Shown: positions 20,199-35,200, numbered from the stretch's first letter. The stretch: 64,000 bases of DNA from Pomphorhynchus laevis (GCA_012934845.2 WNNJ02003411.1:1-64000), one strand, 5' to 3'. Notes: generated by a model not told the origin, from the letters alone. A program made the numbers and translations.

Positions 20199-21868
20199 CC
20201 TGATGAATTTTCTTCTTATCTACAAACTAAGCTATCTAATTTACTTTCCCTACTACCCATAGCCCCCTTGTACCCAATCTTCTCTTTAAATAATTCCCTC
20301 CCGGAGCTATTCCACCTTCTTCCCGTTTCGTCTGATGAAGTTTCTTCGGTTCTACTGTCATTACCTAATAAAACCTCTCCTTCTGACCCAATTCCCACTC
20401 ACTTGCTTAAAAATATCTGCTCCTCTATCTCACCCTTCCTAACCACATTGTTCAACTCGTCCATCCGTAGCCGTACATTTCCTTCCATCTGGAAATGCGC
20501 CACTGTTCGTCCTCTCATCAAAAAGCAATCTCTCGACTCCTCACTACCATCTTCGTACCGTCCTATCTTACTTCTCCCAACCTTCCCTAAACTCTTTGAG
20601 CGTCTCGTTCTCAAGCAAGTTAATACATATCTCTTTTCCTCCAACTTATTTCCACCCTTCCAAGCCGCTTTTCGCTCTAATCACTCTACTGAAATTGCAT
20701 GTCTTAAAGTTTATAACGACTTATTCATTTTGCGCGATCAAAAATTATGTAGTGTCATAGCTTCTCTTGATCTATCATCTGCTTTCGACATTGTCGATCA
20801 CTCGATTCTTCTCCATCGTCTTCGTCATGATTATGGCTTCTCTTTACACACTGTGGCTTGGTTTTCTTCATATCTATCAAACCGTACTTTTCGCTTTGGT
20901 TCTAACTCTTCTCTCTCGAATCCTTCTTCCATCCGTCCAATGTTCCAAAACGCTCCGTATTTGGCCCTTTGCTTTCTTATCTTCTTCTCGGTGATTTGTC
21001 TTCTATTTCTCATACATTTAACTTTTATGTTATGCAATATGCTGATTTCATTATCATCTCTGCTCACGCATCTGCTTATCGTATTCATGATATTAGTGTT
21101 TCTGCTTCTAACTGTCTTGCCTAAATTTTCAATCGTCTTTCTTCTCTTCGTCTTTCTCTGAATCGTAATAAATCAAAAATAATGTGGATTCTTCCTCGGC
21201 GCTTCGGCGTAGAACCTCGCTCCGTATCAGTAAATTCTACAATTCTCCCTATCGTTGACAATCTCGTTTTCCTAGGCTTCCATTTTGACAACAAACTTTC
21301 AATTAAACCTTTCGTTAGAGATAAAGTGCGCTGATCAACCTTGATTCTTCGCAACATCCGTCAAATTCATAGATTGATCGATTTCCCTTCTTGTATGACT
21401 CTCATATCTTCTCTCCTTTTCTAAAGACTTGATTACTGTCTTAGTCTTTTTTCCAACTCACCTAAATCCACTCTTCTTCCTTTACAACGCATCATTAACG
21501 CAGCCGTCCGATTTCTGCTCCGTCTTCGTCGTTTTAATCATATATCTCACCATCTTGTTTCTCTCGATTGGCCTACCATTCATTGTCGTGCTCAAATTCG
21601 TCTTCTTATCACCGCTTTTCGCCTTATAACTTCTCATACCCCTTCATCTCTCAACATTCCTTTACTCGACAATTCTCGTCCTGTGTACTGTGCTCTGCGT
21701 TCATGTAATTCCCTTCTTTTACATGTCCCAAACTACTCTACCTCTTTTGGCATCCGCTCCTTCGTTGTGGCTGCTCCTTTCTCGTGGAATCATCTGCCCA
21801 TTCATATCCGCCAATCAACATATATGCCGTGCTTCAAACGCCAAATCCAATTCCATTTCAACAATTAA
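20199..21868 (+). CDS. LINE B reverse transcriptase and C-terminal tail (broken)
   Basis: The RT fingers and palm read 'LPNKTSPSDPIPTHLLK', 'SYRPILLLPTFPKLFERL', 'HSTEIACLKVYNDL' and 'IASLDLSSAFDIVDHSILL'. The YADD box is degraded to 'YADF'. The tail ends 'SFVVAAPFSWNHLPIHIRQS...FNN', the usual L2/CR1 C-terminus, with its stop at 21868. The longest intact stretch is 20268-21161. At least four stops or frameshifts lie beyond it. It once encoded the polymerase for target-primed reverse transcription. Confidence 0.75.
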
Positions 21869-21904
21869 CTAATTAATCTGTGATTTTCGCTGTTATTTTT
21901 TTGT

Positions 21905-21940
21905 TAGTGGTCATGTAAGCGTGCATTTGGCACGCATTTG
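21905..21940 (+). other. Conserved 3' UTR hairpin of the L2-like LINE family
   Basis: GGTCATGTAAGCGTGC followed by a short loop and GCACGCATTTG. The same hairpin is found at about 11155-11187 and 60515-60547 at the 3' ends of related fragments. It is likely the 3' recognition structure for the family's RT, inferred by analogy with stringent-type LINEs. Confidence 0.65.
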
Positions 21941-21950
21941 CATACAAATT

Positions 21951-23250
21951 AGTCTTGAAGATTGTCAAATGCTATTCACCAAGGTCTTTTCAAAATCGAT
22001 TCTTTTGTGTCGCTTCACTAAAACAGTCTTACTCGGAACTTTGACAAGTTTGGATATACCATATTTAAATGTATTGATATTCTTATTACACAAGAGCCTT
22101 TCACGATATCTAGGTAGATTTAATCTTACACACATTCATGTGTTTCCTTTCGGTTTTTTAACTATGTTTGAGAACATAATTATTCTATCACGGAGGGTTT
22201 CACATTTTGTAACCAAAACAATCTTTTACATAAAGAATTGAAAATTTGTAGCCACCTTCCTTGTTGCTTCACCAGAAAATTTCCGTTGTCACGGTAATGT
22301 TTGAGATTCCGGTAAGTCAAAGCACAATTTGCTGATCTCCCACATAAGAATTACATGATAACTCAATCAACGTGGATTTATATTAACAAATATTGAACTT
22401 TGGACGTAAAAGTAAAAAAAAACAAAAGTTTTTGTCTGAAGAGGCCAATGGTATTAGTAAAAATTTACTATGAAAGTTAATTGTTTTATTTGATTTTTTG
22501 GGAAACAGCTAATACTTTATTGAATATTCTTCCAACGTAATCCTTCGCGATATAAAAGGATTAATATAAAATTTTAAAAATGCTCAGTTCACCCGCGTGT
22601 TCCGTTTAAGAGGCTGTAACAAAGTTTGTAGCGAAACGAGAATAGTTCATTCTCTAACATATTAAAATTATGCAATAGATAATTCATTTTCAATTACATA
22701 TTAAACAAGTAAACTTCTCAAAGTCGCAAACATTAACAACGTAAAAGTGCATTCTCACTTCTTCAAAGACTGCGATTTGGGGAATAAGAGTAGCTACAGT
22801 TGATTTTAAATCTATAATTACTACGAAGAAACGGGACTTTGATCATCAGCTTCATCAGTTTAATGTATCGTTATGAGAGTTCCTATTCACCTAGCAGTCA
22901 TCGTCAGCCCGATGAAGTGGTTAATATACTTTTTGACTGCTTAATGCATATTTTATAGAAATGGTATTCATTTATATAGCTAGGCGATTTCAAGTTTTAT
23001 ATTTGCAGATACTAGCTACCGAGATATTTGTTTTAATTCGATTTTCAACGCATTTTAGATATTTTATTTTGTATTCATCATATACTAGTCATCATATACT
23101 TAATGGTTATTAAATGCGTGACATATATTTTTTCAATAATACCGGCTGTTTTCGTTATGTCCACCAGAACTGAAATAATACCGAGAGATACCACTGCTTT
23201 TCTTTGATATAGTAATCTGCATTCTAGTCTTCAATCTTCATATAGTCTTT
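21951..23250. other. Upstream region of the WIPI gene, nothing recognised
   Basis: AT-rich with no clear frame or repeat. It should hold the promoter and 5' UTR of the gene that starts at 23255, but I cannot point to a convincing core element. Confidence 0.5.
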
Positions 23251-23254
23251 ACAA

Positions 23255-26200
23255 TGAGCTGCACTGTGGTTTTCAATCAAGATCATAGGTAAAAGCTTAT
23301 AAATGATTTTATAATTAAATTATGAGATTTTTCTGCAATAGTTAAAATTTAATTTATGATATTAAAAAATATATTACGAGTGTTCACCAAAAATCTAATC
23401 CATTATGTTCAAGTCATTATTTTAAACTGAATTATATATATTGTTGATTCCGGATTTTATTTGTATTTCACAATTAAACTTATATTATTAAATTTGTTTT
23501 ATTAAATATTCAATATTTCACGACATAAATGCCTATACATTAAAAATGATGGATGAAAATACTATCTTTATTCTAACCCATTATATATTCAATATTAATT
23601 CATTCACAGGGACTATATAAATCATTTAACTATCAAAACGTGCTTTTAAAATATATCTTTATTTTTATTTTATTAATACTAATTTTTTCGTACTTTTTGT
23701 TATCAATGGCTTTTTAATTTATAATATAAGATTTAAGAAAATATTCGATTTTAGTATTGCAAACTTCCTGCACGTTTTAAATCAATATTTGCTTTCGAAT
23801 TAATAATTTTCTCCCTCCATGTTTTTAAGTTGATTAATGCTGGAATATTGTAATATTGTGATAAAGTAACATTGTTAAAGTACTAAAATATCGTCTAACT
23901 CATTTAGTTCCTTGTCTATTTGTCATTTGAACGCTATTCAGTTTCTGGAATTTGATGGTGCGGAACTTATCAACGCTGGCTATAAAACTCGTAAGTTTTT
24001 TGAAAAATTTGCATGCAGTATTTTGATTTTAATGCACCTCATTGCCACTTTGTTATTTTTTATAATTAATTTAATTTTGTTTTACTCCTAGTTATTAAGC
24101 ACAAGCCAAACGTTTTGTCAAATATTATAAAAGTTTTTGGCACGTTCGCTAATAAATGCCTCCTACAAACGTCTCGTAATATATCTCTACTATCAACAAT
24201 ATCTCTTAGAAAGAATATATTTATGTAATTTTTATAAACGTAATATATTCATTTACAACAACAATTTCTTAACAAGAAAAAAAATAAAAAAATACAAGTA
24301 CACAAGATTTTTAGTGTCAACCATTGGCCCGGGTGTCGGGTCGTGGAGGCAGTGTACGAACCAAACTACTCTATACATCGCGATCTTGGGAGACAGACCA
24401 GAGTTCTCATTTAAATAGCTGAAGGCGGTCTTCTGACAGTTTCGAGATCTGATCTCTCCACCGGTACCGAGGGCTACCTCGAGGTCTCTTTCCAGAAAGT
24501 ACGGCCTGGAAAACCCTCCTAGGAAGGCGATCCCCAGAAATACTCATAACGTATCCTAGCCATATCAACTGACTTTATTCAATGTGGAGAAGCAGCGAAT
24601 TTACTCCGAGTTCATTGTGGATGACCAAATTCCTAACCATATTATTAATGCTAAGTCCGGTCACACCGCGAAGCCCAACGTCTACTGGAAATGATTCATT
24701 CTTCCTACCTAGAACACGAACACAACTCATACTTTGTTCATATCGAGAAGCCACAGCTTCCCGAAAATATTGTGATGCTCACTACTCCCTTAGTATCTCC
24801 GACAACCTTTCTCGCGGAACTCTGTTGAACGCCTTCTACAAGTCTATAAACATGATCCGTATTTTCACGATTTGGACGAAAGCCGCATTGTTCCATTTGC
24901 AACTCTCTCTCATCTAAGGCCGTATCCTTAACTCAAGAATCATATGAAATGTTTTAGCAACAGCAATGACCTCTTCCACATATATGAGCTCTTTTGTTGA
25001 TTCTAAAGGCTGTACTTCTACAAGTGAAGGCATATCCACCGGGTTAATGATACTCCTAAAATGCTCTCTCTAACAACCAATAATTTCAATGTTAGTCTGC
25101 ATTCGCCATGTATTGTCATAGACAGTTTGTGCGTTCCAACAGTTTTCTGGGTTCCAACACGAATGTTCTTGATCGTCCTCCAAAATATCGTCGAATGTGA
25201 CCTATAATCAAGTTCAGAGTGCTTTCCAAACTCCCAAACCTCCTACTTCTCTTTGATAATTGCTCGAGCTGAAGCTCTCTTTGCTTTTCGGTACTTGTCT
25301 ACAGCTTCCACTGATTTATCAGACAAAGTTGCCTTCTAAGCCAGCTCCTTCTGTTCGACGAAATCTAATTGTTGTTGTCTACCAAGCAGTTCGAAGATTC
25401 CTTCCGCGACAAGCACCTAAGGCCTTCGAGCCACAACTTTTCACAGTTGCTTTGACAAGCGAGGCTTTGACCATATACCATTCTTGATCAATGTTCTTCA
25501 CCTCTTCTGGAAACCGAGATAAGTCTTCCCGGATGTAGCCAGAAAAACGTTATTTGACAGAAACATCTACTGGACGCTCCCAGCGCGCTCTCACACAAAG
25601 TTTAGGTTTACCAGGCTTGTCTAACATCAGATCCTGCACGCTTACTAACTACAGGGTAGTGATCGGTTGACAGATCAGCCCCTCTCTTAACACGAGTGTC
25701 CATAACATAACGTCGCAGATCAGATGACAAGATTACAAAATCGATCATTGATCTTTGACTGAGAGAATTCTGATGCCATGTGCATCTATGGATCTTTTTA
25801 TGTTTAAACATTGGGTTGATTATGCACAAATTGCTACGGGAACAAGAGTGCAATAATTCAACACTGCTCGTATTCAAATCGGATAGTCCGTTTCTCCCCA
25901 ACATGCCCTTTCAAGTGCTACGGTCGCTACTAACATGACCATTGAAGTTACCCAATAAAGCGAGGAAACCTCTCTCAGGAGTACTATCAAACAGAGCCTG
26001 TAAATTTTTCACGGAGACTGTTCCGAGATAATGCTGGGAGCTTACCCACACACAACAGTTATCCCCTTTCTATCCTTGATTAAACCTCGCAGATACGCCA
26101 ACCTTTCGCTCATTGGGTTAGTCCTCTCTGCCGCGAACGACAACCGCGGACTTGTAAATATGCCGGCATTCGCCTGGCTGATGTAAACCCTACGGCTGAT

Positions 26201-29200
26201 GCAAGCCGGCCAATTATTTAACCGTAGATCGATTAATGTCGAACATTCGTTACCTGTCCGCTCCACGAAGATGCTAATCGGCAATAGGAGCCAGCTTAAT
26301 ACTTAGTAAACTGGCACCTACCTGATCTGGTGCCAGTTGTTCATAATGTCATATATTTATTTAGCGTATGGTATATAAATTTGGGCGTTAACCAATTTAT
26401 TTAATTTTGATATTATTTGGCATCGACAAAAAAGACTGATTATATATGATATTTTTTATTTTCGTTCTAACGAATGTTAGCGTTAAGCGTCTATCTGTCT
26501 AGGAGTAGGAATGTTATAATAGCTTTTTAATTTCGACTGAAATTTCTATCCTCGTCAATATTGTGATTTAATTAATTTGTTAAAAATTCGGACTTATAAA
26601 TGTAAAATGGATTTGTATTATATTATTTAAATATAAAAAAGATGCGTGCAAAATTGACTTTAAAAATCATTGAATGTATAATTTCCAATATATTATCAAT
26701 TGAAGGTATTTCCTTTGTGTCTCATCGTTACTCGCATATTGCTCAATTTCGTTAATTATCAAAGTCGAACATTTATCGAGACTGTTATCAATTACTTCCA
26801 AATTATTACTGTAGATTATGTAAGATTTTATCGACGACATCAAATTTTTATTATGAATGCGCTTTTAATACTGAAGTGACTATTTCAAATTAATTTGTAA
26901 ATTTTTATCTTAATTCAAATTTATGAATATATTGTTTGTTTATTATTCTCAAGGAATTTATAAATATCATCTTATTCGATAATGTCTTTAACAATTAAGC
27001 TTGGATCGATGTAACTTGTATTGGCGAACCATCCCTGAGCAAAAGATAAAATTAAAATCGTCTTTGTTCGATATGTCGGCCGACCGTTCTGCTCCTCTTT
27101 AATATATTGTTATTACTTGTATTATATAACAAAAATAGTCAGAATTAATAGTCAGAATGTGATAACAATTTATTGAAAAGGGCTGCACTCCTAGCCGATA
27201 TATCTTACAAAAACGATTTAAAATCTTATATTCAATAATGTAAATGATATGAATTTACTTTTGGCGATATTAATCGCATCAGGGACTAGATTAAATTAAA
27301 AACGTATCAAGTTTGAACGCTGTAGGAAATTCACAGTTTATGAGATCGCATATATGCAAACATGTCGAGATTGAATGCAAAAGTAAGTGACCACTTTTGA
27401 TTAATGCCAAAAGTGACGCTATTAAATCTATATGTACTGAATTTCAATAAGCAAATGGTGGGATTGAATTCAAAGTAGAATTGAGAAGCATGAATATTCT
27501 TTCTACTAAGTATATAGAATATTTGCTGTTTTTTTTAATAAATCTCCAGATGATTAAAATTTGAGAATAAATACTTATATTGATTACGTATAGTTGAAAT
27601 GTGTGGTACTAACTTATGCGGAGTGAGACTTATCTTAAATTTCCACCGGTTGCTTTTCGTCGAAGTAGCCTATTTGAAAAATTAATACTTTTCGAATTTC
27701 CTTTATTGAGAATTATAATTTCAGTTATGTTTTCTTTATTATTCGAAATTCAATAATCTCCTTTGGGTGGGAGAGTATAATCTATTAATAATATTCTTTG
27801 GTTGGAAGAATAATAATCACTAATATATGCTATTTCGTAGATATTGCACGGTTTAATTTGTATATTCGTAATTTATAACGTGATAGTAGTTTTTGTGCTG
27901 CATCAATGAGCGTATTTTGTTGTTATATGACATAATTGACTTTCCCTCCTAATATATTGTTTGGGAATTTTTTTGATAATTTTAATTTGTTGAACACTTA
28001 CGCTCATCAATGCATAATGCTGTACGAATAAATCAGATCAGCTAACTAAATCTACTTGTTTTATATTATTTAAATTAAAAATAATGCCAATATATAAATA
28101 TATAAATTAAATAATTATAAATAAGAAATAATTGTTATATAAGATTTTATATAATTTATATCAAGTTAAAATTTAAAATTGAAATTTAAAATAAAAGTCA
28201 ATTGTTATGAATTGACTAATAAATAATAGACGTTGTATCATAATAAGGATTAGAGGTCATAAGAAGGAACTACAATGCTATCATGTTTCGGTCTCCATTA
28301 CTTGACCCAACACAGCAGCGGGGTCAAATACATGCCAATGACGTATTTTTCTGATGAAATTTGAGGATCTTTTCAGTTTGAGGCACTTTGTCCAAATTAC
28401 GTAAAAAGTCTGGTTATTGTACATCTTCATGTGCTCTTTCGAATAGCATATATTTTTTTGGGAGAAGTGGGTTTGTTGCTAAAAATTTTAATATTTAAAT
28501 TTTTTCATAAAAATTTAAAATTTAATTTAAATTTCAAATTTCAAAGTTAGAAACTTTAAAATTTATATTTAAGTATTTTTCATATATCTTATCAATATAT
28601 AATGATTTGAGATTTTTCTATGCTCTCACGTAAAAACTTACAATTTTTTATTTTTGTTCAAAAAGTAATTTGAATTTGAAATATCTCAAAATTTTGCAAT
28701 AATAACATATAATTTTTATTGCGTTATCGTAAATAGCACAGTTATATTGACTATAGTTGAAAATATTAATATATTTGAATCATTCAAAAAAGAGTTATTT
28801 AAAATGTTCTTTCAAAATATGCATATTTTTAAGCATATTTTAATTTTGGTCAAACAATCGATCCCGAATAATACATTAAATCCATTTTGTTGCAACTGAT
28901 CTTCATTATTCCTTTTATATCCCCTTTCTTCCCCTCTGCTTGATGTCGGTGAACATCAACAGTTGGGGTCATATTTACTGGAATAGTAAATGAGGTCCCA
29001 AATTGTTGATGGTCAGCGACATCAAGCGGAGAGGAGGAAAGGGGCTAAATATGTGATTAAACTATGCGGTTGCATTTAATAGGACTAACATATTCAAAAC
29101 CGTTTTACTTATAATTTTTTAATAAGGCACAACGGTTGCAAATATTTATCGAATAAATAAAATTATTGGCATATCTTAAAATTTCATTAGACATTCGAAT

Positions 29201-32200
29201 ATGGACTCTAATTTATTGTCATTTCGATGACGTCTGTGCGAAATGAATTCGACTTAAGTCGATCATTGAGCGATGGGTACCCCATCGCTTTCTATTGCCT
29301 GATTTAAGCTGGTACCATGTGAACTCAATTTGTTGAGTGAGAATTCCTTCTGAGCTAACACACTCAACGGAATGATTTACAGTTCGGTGTTCAAATCTGT
29401 ACCCTTATAGGCTTTGCGCACCACAAAACCCTTTCCAGAGGTATGAATGAATGATCGATCCAGGTAGTATGCACTGCTTTATGCACTCGTCAAGAGTTTT
29501 AGCATTTCTATGATAGACAGCAAAAATAAACACTTTAGATGTTTCTCTACACACGCCACCGAAAACCCATTGTTGTGGAAGCATACATCCCCTATTATAT
29601 TTCCGGCGGGTGAAAACTGTTTCATCGATCTCAACTATTATATTTTCGCCCCCTATCCTACATGGATTTTGTAGTAATACTTCACCAGCACAAGCCTCGC
29701 GCATGCAACTATTGTAGTCAACGGTCGTGCTGTGATCAATCGCCAATTCTTTTTCGCAAAATTTAATGCAGATTAATTGTTTGAACCGACATTACATGAA
29801 CACAATTGTTTTACAAAGCGGTAATCGTGCTCCTTCAAACAAAGTCCCACTTTGAACTGTAGTTGAAACGGAGCATTTCGATTTTTGGCATCTCCAATAT
29901 ACTTTATTACCTCTGACACTTAATGTCATTAGATGCTTACGACAGCATCTTATTTCTACAAAAGAAGATAAATATATAATTATTTAGATCCAAATATAAC
30001 TATTACATAGCACTTGGAATTAATCGATAATTCTGTAAAACTTTGACAACATCTAATTCTGTAGAAATGTTTCGCAATATTCACTCTTAATTAATATTAT
30101 TAGACATCTAAAATTATGCGGTTATCCAAATAATAGCATCAAATTATTTCAACAACAATCGATTGATCGATCAAAATTAAAAAAAATAAATATTTACAAT
30201 TAATTTGGAATAATTTTTTTAAAGCAATATACAAATAATTACATATTTAAAAACTAGGCCATAGTGTATATGTTGATTAGAATGGCGCGATAAAAATAAT
30301 ATGGTAGTATTGGTATTTTTCGAGATATTTTGAAATAAAATCTTTAATTTTAGGAAAAAACAAAATTTAAATATTTTTTAAATCCTCTGTTTAAATATTT
30401 TTAAATGATTACAATTACAAAGGTTATTAATATATTTTATAAAAATGAAATTCTGAGTTCATAGGGCCTTGAAAAAAAATAAATCAAATTTTAAATTTTT
30501 TTTGAAAAAATTTAAATATTAAAATTTTTAGCCACAAACGCATTTCTCCCAAAAAAATTATACGTTATTCGAAAGAGCACATGAAGATGTACAATAAACA
30601 GACTTTTTGCGTAATTTGGACAAAGTGCCTCAAACTGAAAAGATCCAAATATGATTATTTAGTATCTTGTTTTAATACAAAGTATATTATTTATTATACG
30701 TCCATAAAAAGTTTATGGATGTGATTGTTAAAAATTTTAAGCTAGTAAAATTTTAAAGTTAAAAATTTGTATTAAAAATTTTAAGCTAGTGATTGAACAA
30801 ATTACACTCGAATTGTACGTTTGCACGATGAACGCCTTATTTAATTAAAATTTATTCATGCTTAATTACTCGCAGGTTTAAAATATAATCGACGTTTGCA
30901 GTGTCAAAATCTTACATTTTCTGATTTTCACGCTTTCCAATGTATGGAAAGTGAAGTTTGGGAATGCTTTCCATAAGAATATGACAATATGAGTGTCCGC
31001 AAAAATCGATTTGATATTTTTGCGTGCTCTGCCATGCCAACATTCCGACTTAGTAATGCTTTATACATTCAACTTTGTTTATAAACGTTAATATATTGGA
31101 AAATGGTACGTTTCATTGCATCACACCGTAACTATATAAACCCATGCTTTACCTTACAGCAGGAGCTATTAGCTGGATAATTTAGTTTTCGACATTTAAA
31201 ATATAGAAAAATTGTGCCAAATACTCAACTATCTTCATGATTCGGTAATTAGTCGAGCAATACGTTTAAGATCCACGACTACATCGCATGTGTATGGAAA
31301 TATACCTGGTGTCTTATCATAATTGCAAAGAACATATGTGTTAATTGGCAGCGCTCTTTATAGTGTATATAATAAGTCTAACTAATTCACGGACGGAGTC
31401 AGTACTGTGAATTGTTCTAATAAGGTCATGAACAATATTGTCATAATTATATTGTCAGTCGAATAAGACATACTTGTTCACAAATTTGATAAGTCCTACA
31501 ATCAAAATATTTATCCTAAAACTGTCATTTTGTGATAAAATCAGCATATAATTACAACTTAGTAAATAGGTGAGTGAAATTTGATGTTTTCCCGTGTTGC
31601 GAACATACGAGTTCGCAGCCAGTCCAATGACAATTAATTAACTGTGTATTGTGATTATTTCTGATGATATTGATGCTTACCGTTCGTATCAAATATATGA
31701 CATAGTAATAATCACGATCGACTACTAAAATTCTGATGGTTATAGGTCATTTTCAATTATACAAACCTCAATATCTTATCTAATTTTTATACTTCAATTA
31801 TTTACGTTTTGCTTTATATCCATTTTTTGCTAAATTGTTGCAGTATCTATGATTACCGGTAAAATACATGTTTTAGTTAAAGTTCTCTGCAATATAACAA
31901 GAATGACGACTTTCGATAATTGATTCCCGATGAAACATTGTGTTTGGATTAACGATCCCATATTATATATTTTCTTATTTCTAAATTTTTATTTTATATA
32001 AATTAACGTGTTGTTGATATATTGGTTTGACGATAGTATTAATTATGTCGTATATTAATTATGATATAACTGTAGCTACTTGCTTGAAAAATATAAATAT
32101 AATTTAAATTGTCTTGTACATTTTTAATTGATTTATTTTGCATTTATTAAACATAATTTTTAAATTATGTAAAATTTGTTTGAACTGTTCTTACCAATCT

Positions 32201-35200
32201 TTACTCTTTTTTCTAATATAAAAGACAACCTTATATTTTTATCTATCATTCGGCGTAACTAATATAATGCATATTTTGTGATATTTTGTATATTTTACTA
32301 ATTTTCCGATATAAAATAAAAGCTTTTAAAAGATAGATTTAACAACAAGTTCTGACATTTAGCAAACAGTATATAAATTTTATTTATGAATAAGACTTGT
32401 AATTATTAAATAACTATTTATATTTTTAGTAAATTATGTTAATTATTAATAATTATTTATTTTTATCATTAATAATTAGTAATTATTGAATCCCTGTTGA
32501 GATAAGTAGACATTGTTAAATAGTATAACTACATTTGTGGAGAAACAAATAATAGTAGCACATCTATCTCGACTGGTTTATCATTTTTAAATTGAGCATT
32601 GACTCACTAACAAATGATTGTTTTATTCAGTATTATTAAAACTTATAATTTATGACATGTTTGTATTTTAACCGAATTTTTAAAATCGGTGTTTGATTAT
32701 TGTTTCTCGTTTGAGCAGTAGATGGAAATCCAATAATCGTTGAGCGATTATTTTCCAGTAACTTGATCGCTTTGGTTCTCAAAGAAAGTAGTGATACATT
32801 GAAGATTATTCATTTTGAAAAGTTACAATGCATTATGGAAAAGCGTTTTCAAAGCGAAATACTTTGTGTCAAGTTAAATCGCACGGTAAGTTTAATGTAA
32901 AATTGCGGTCTACTTGATTATACACACTGTTCATTTTAAAATTTCTAATCCTTGATTTATTTTCAAAAAATTAATTTATTTGCCCACAGTAAAAAGCTAT
33001 TGCATATATAATTAGGATTTTTGATTTTTTTGCACTGGTCTAGTAGATTTTGTTAAACGTTTAGTTTTTTATGAATTGAATTTATAGATTATCGCATTTT
33101 ATGATCTCTTATTTATTAGAAAACAACGGAGTACATTTTAACAATTATAAAACAAAATATAAATTTTATATTTTATTTGAGCTTTAATGTTTCATTTTAT
33201 AAGTTTATTGTCATTTAGAAACTACAATTTTGCTTACTTCACGAAATTTTGGAACAAGACAAAATATATTTATTTGTGTCATTTAATTCTCAAATGTTTT
33301 TAATGCCTAACCTTAAGAATCCGGAGTGAATGTGTTTTTAAAACGCAATAAAACATGCTTTTAAGAAATCTTATATTTAAATCTTTCTTTTTTATATTTT
33401 ATTCTTTAAAAGTTTATTTTTTTCTCTACAAAGTTTGGTTTTAATTTGAAACATCTTATCTTATACGATTACATCAATGAACAATCAGGATGTGGAATAC
33501 AACATTTAATGAAGGAAGTAATGTGACTTCATAACCCTCCTCATTTTTATTCTATATAATCTTTGTTATTTTAATGAATGATACCGTATTTACAGAATGA
33601 GCTATTAAAAGTTGGGTCTACAAATTTATTTTCTTTATGAGCTTATATTTCGAATACTTAATAAGATATTCAAAAAACTTTTGATCAAATATTTCATTTA
33701 TCTACCCATACTTTGCTTGAATTTACCTTATACGATCAAGACACATGTTTAACTTAGTCGAAACTTGTAAAATATTTTGTCCTGATGATAATAATATAAT
33801 TCTATTTTTAGTGAACAAATTAATTTCACTTTCTTCTGTTCAATCAATAATTAAGATATATAAGTGAACAATCGATTTATTACATAGATAATAATATAAA
33901 TAAGAAAATAATTGTTTCAGTTACTCTTATTTAACACATGTTTCCATTAAGTCTCATTCTTTCGTGCATTTATCAGTTAATATTTGATCATTTAAAAGTA
34001 TCCATTCAATGTTTCCATGTATGAGAAAACACGTTACATTGTTTGTGTTGGCATCTACACCTGATTGTTCTTGTTTCGCTGTAGGCATCATCCATTTTTA
34101 AAATGTTGTCTCAATTGCCTATTCAATCGCAAGGAGATAGCATACATAACCGCTTCTCTATATTAATAATATTCACGTATTGTCTCATATTAACGTGGCT
34201 ATCTTACAAAAGTGTTTTATACTTTAAATACTTTTATCCACGAGTACCGTAAATACTTATAAAATTGTATTGCCTATACTCTAAATTGTTTTCTTTATTT
34301 TTATCCATTTAATGTATTTAACAAATTTTTGATGTTTTAAATAATACATCAGAGACGCTCCAATATATTTCTTATGATATATACATATATTTTTACGTTT
34401 TACAGCTGTAAACTCAAGCTTACATATTTGTCCAATAATGCAGATTTTTATATGCTTAAGCTTTGCCGAGTCATATCACCTTTATTGAATTTTATTAAAT
34501 AAATTAATCTAGCACATATTAAGTTTAGATTTTAATTGTATGCACCGATAAGACAATATATGTTCATAATTTGACAAATATGAAGGAGCTCGCTACAATT
34601 AATGAATTAAATGCCATCATGACGAGAACAGTAGCATTGAGTAGCAGCTCTGTAGAATGTATTCTTGCGTATGCGGGTCTGCATGGAAATTTACACATTT
34701 ACAATGTTACTGATTTGGTATGTATTTATTTTGGATATTTGATTTTCTATTTTTGTTGTTGACATGTTTCTGGTTATCAAACAAAAATATATGAAAAGCG
34801 TCTCGCCTAATGCTTTTCGTAGATGATTATTGCAATTTGTTAACGAGTACTTGATCAGTTGTTCACTGTAGCGATTGCTTTTTTTTCCATACTTTTTTGA
34901 ATTCTGTAATTTAATTATTTAATTATATTTATGCGATGTATTCTTTAATAGATTCAACGGAGTGGACAACTTTTACTTAAAAATTTCTGTACAAATTTTT
35001 TTATTTCTTTAATTGGTACTTTCAATTTTGAAAATAAATGTTGATTCGTAAATTAATTTAAAAATAAAAATTATTATTTTGTCGTTATTATTTATTGTCA
35101 AATCACCTTACATATTTGCAGTTCACCATTTCGGGCCCGCAAACGGTTACTTCTGCTCTCATATAGTTGTTGTATAAAAATTTCCGAGATTTCGTAAATT

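Larger units (their letters stand above)
13900..21950 (+). mobile_element. L2-like LINE B, split by two later insertions
   Basis: Survives in three pieces: about 13900-14395, 18925-19601 and 20125-21950. The first holds the endonuclease start (reading '...ITESWQSDSDD...'), the second the GDFN strand and SDH motif of the same endonuclease plus linker, and the third the RT and tail. Order and orientation are collinear, so the CR1-like LINE (14400-18920, minus) and the RTE fragment (19602-20124, minus) inserted later. The 3' end carries the hairpin GCGTGC...GCACGC at about 21920-21937. Several stops and frameshifts make it dead. Confidence 0.8.
28365..30646 (-). mobile_element. Merlin (IS1016-like) DNA transposon, 2.28 kb
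   Basis: Terminal inverted repeats of about 170 bp (28365-28535 and 30478-30646) start GGATCTTTTCAGTTTGAGGC. The flanking 8-bp target duplication is AAATTTGA (28357-28364) and AAATATGA (30647-30654), one mismatch. 8-9 bp duplications are the Merlin hallmark. The transposase lies on the minus strand at 29219-29950. Uninterrupted PLE copies elsewhere in the window confirm the pre-insertion site. Confidence 0.9.
23991..32718 (+). other. Intron 2 of the WIPI gene, 8.7 kb, packed with transposon remains
   Basis: Holds an RTE-clade LINE fragment (24305-26310) and a PLE remnant split by a Merlin transposon (28060-30725), itself carrying a 126-bp palindromic MITE. The remaining stretches 26311-28060 and 30726-32718 are AT-rich with no recognised feature. 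Splice sites are CTC|GTAAGT and GAGCAG|TAGATGG. Confidence 0.7.
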
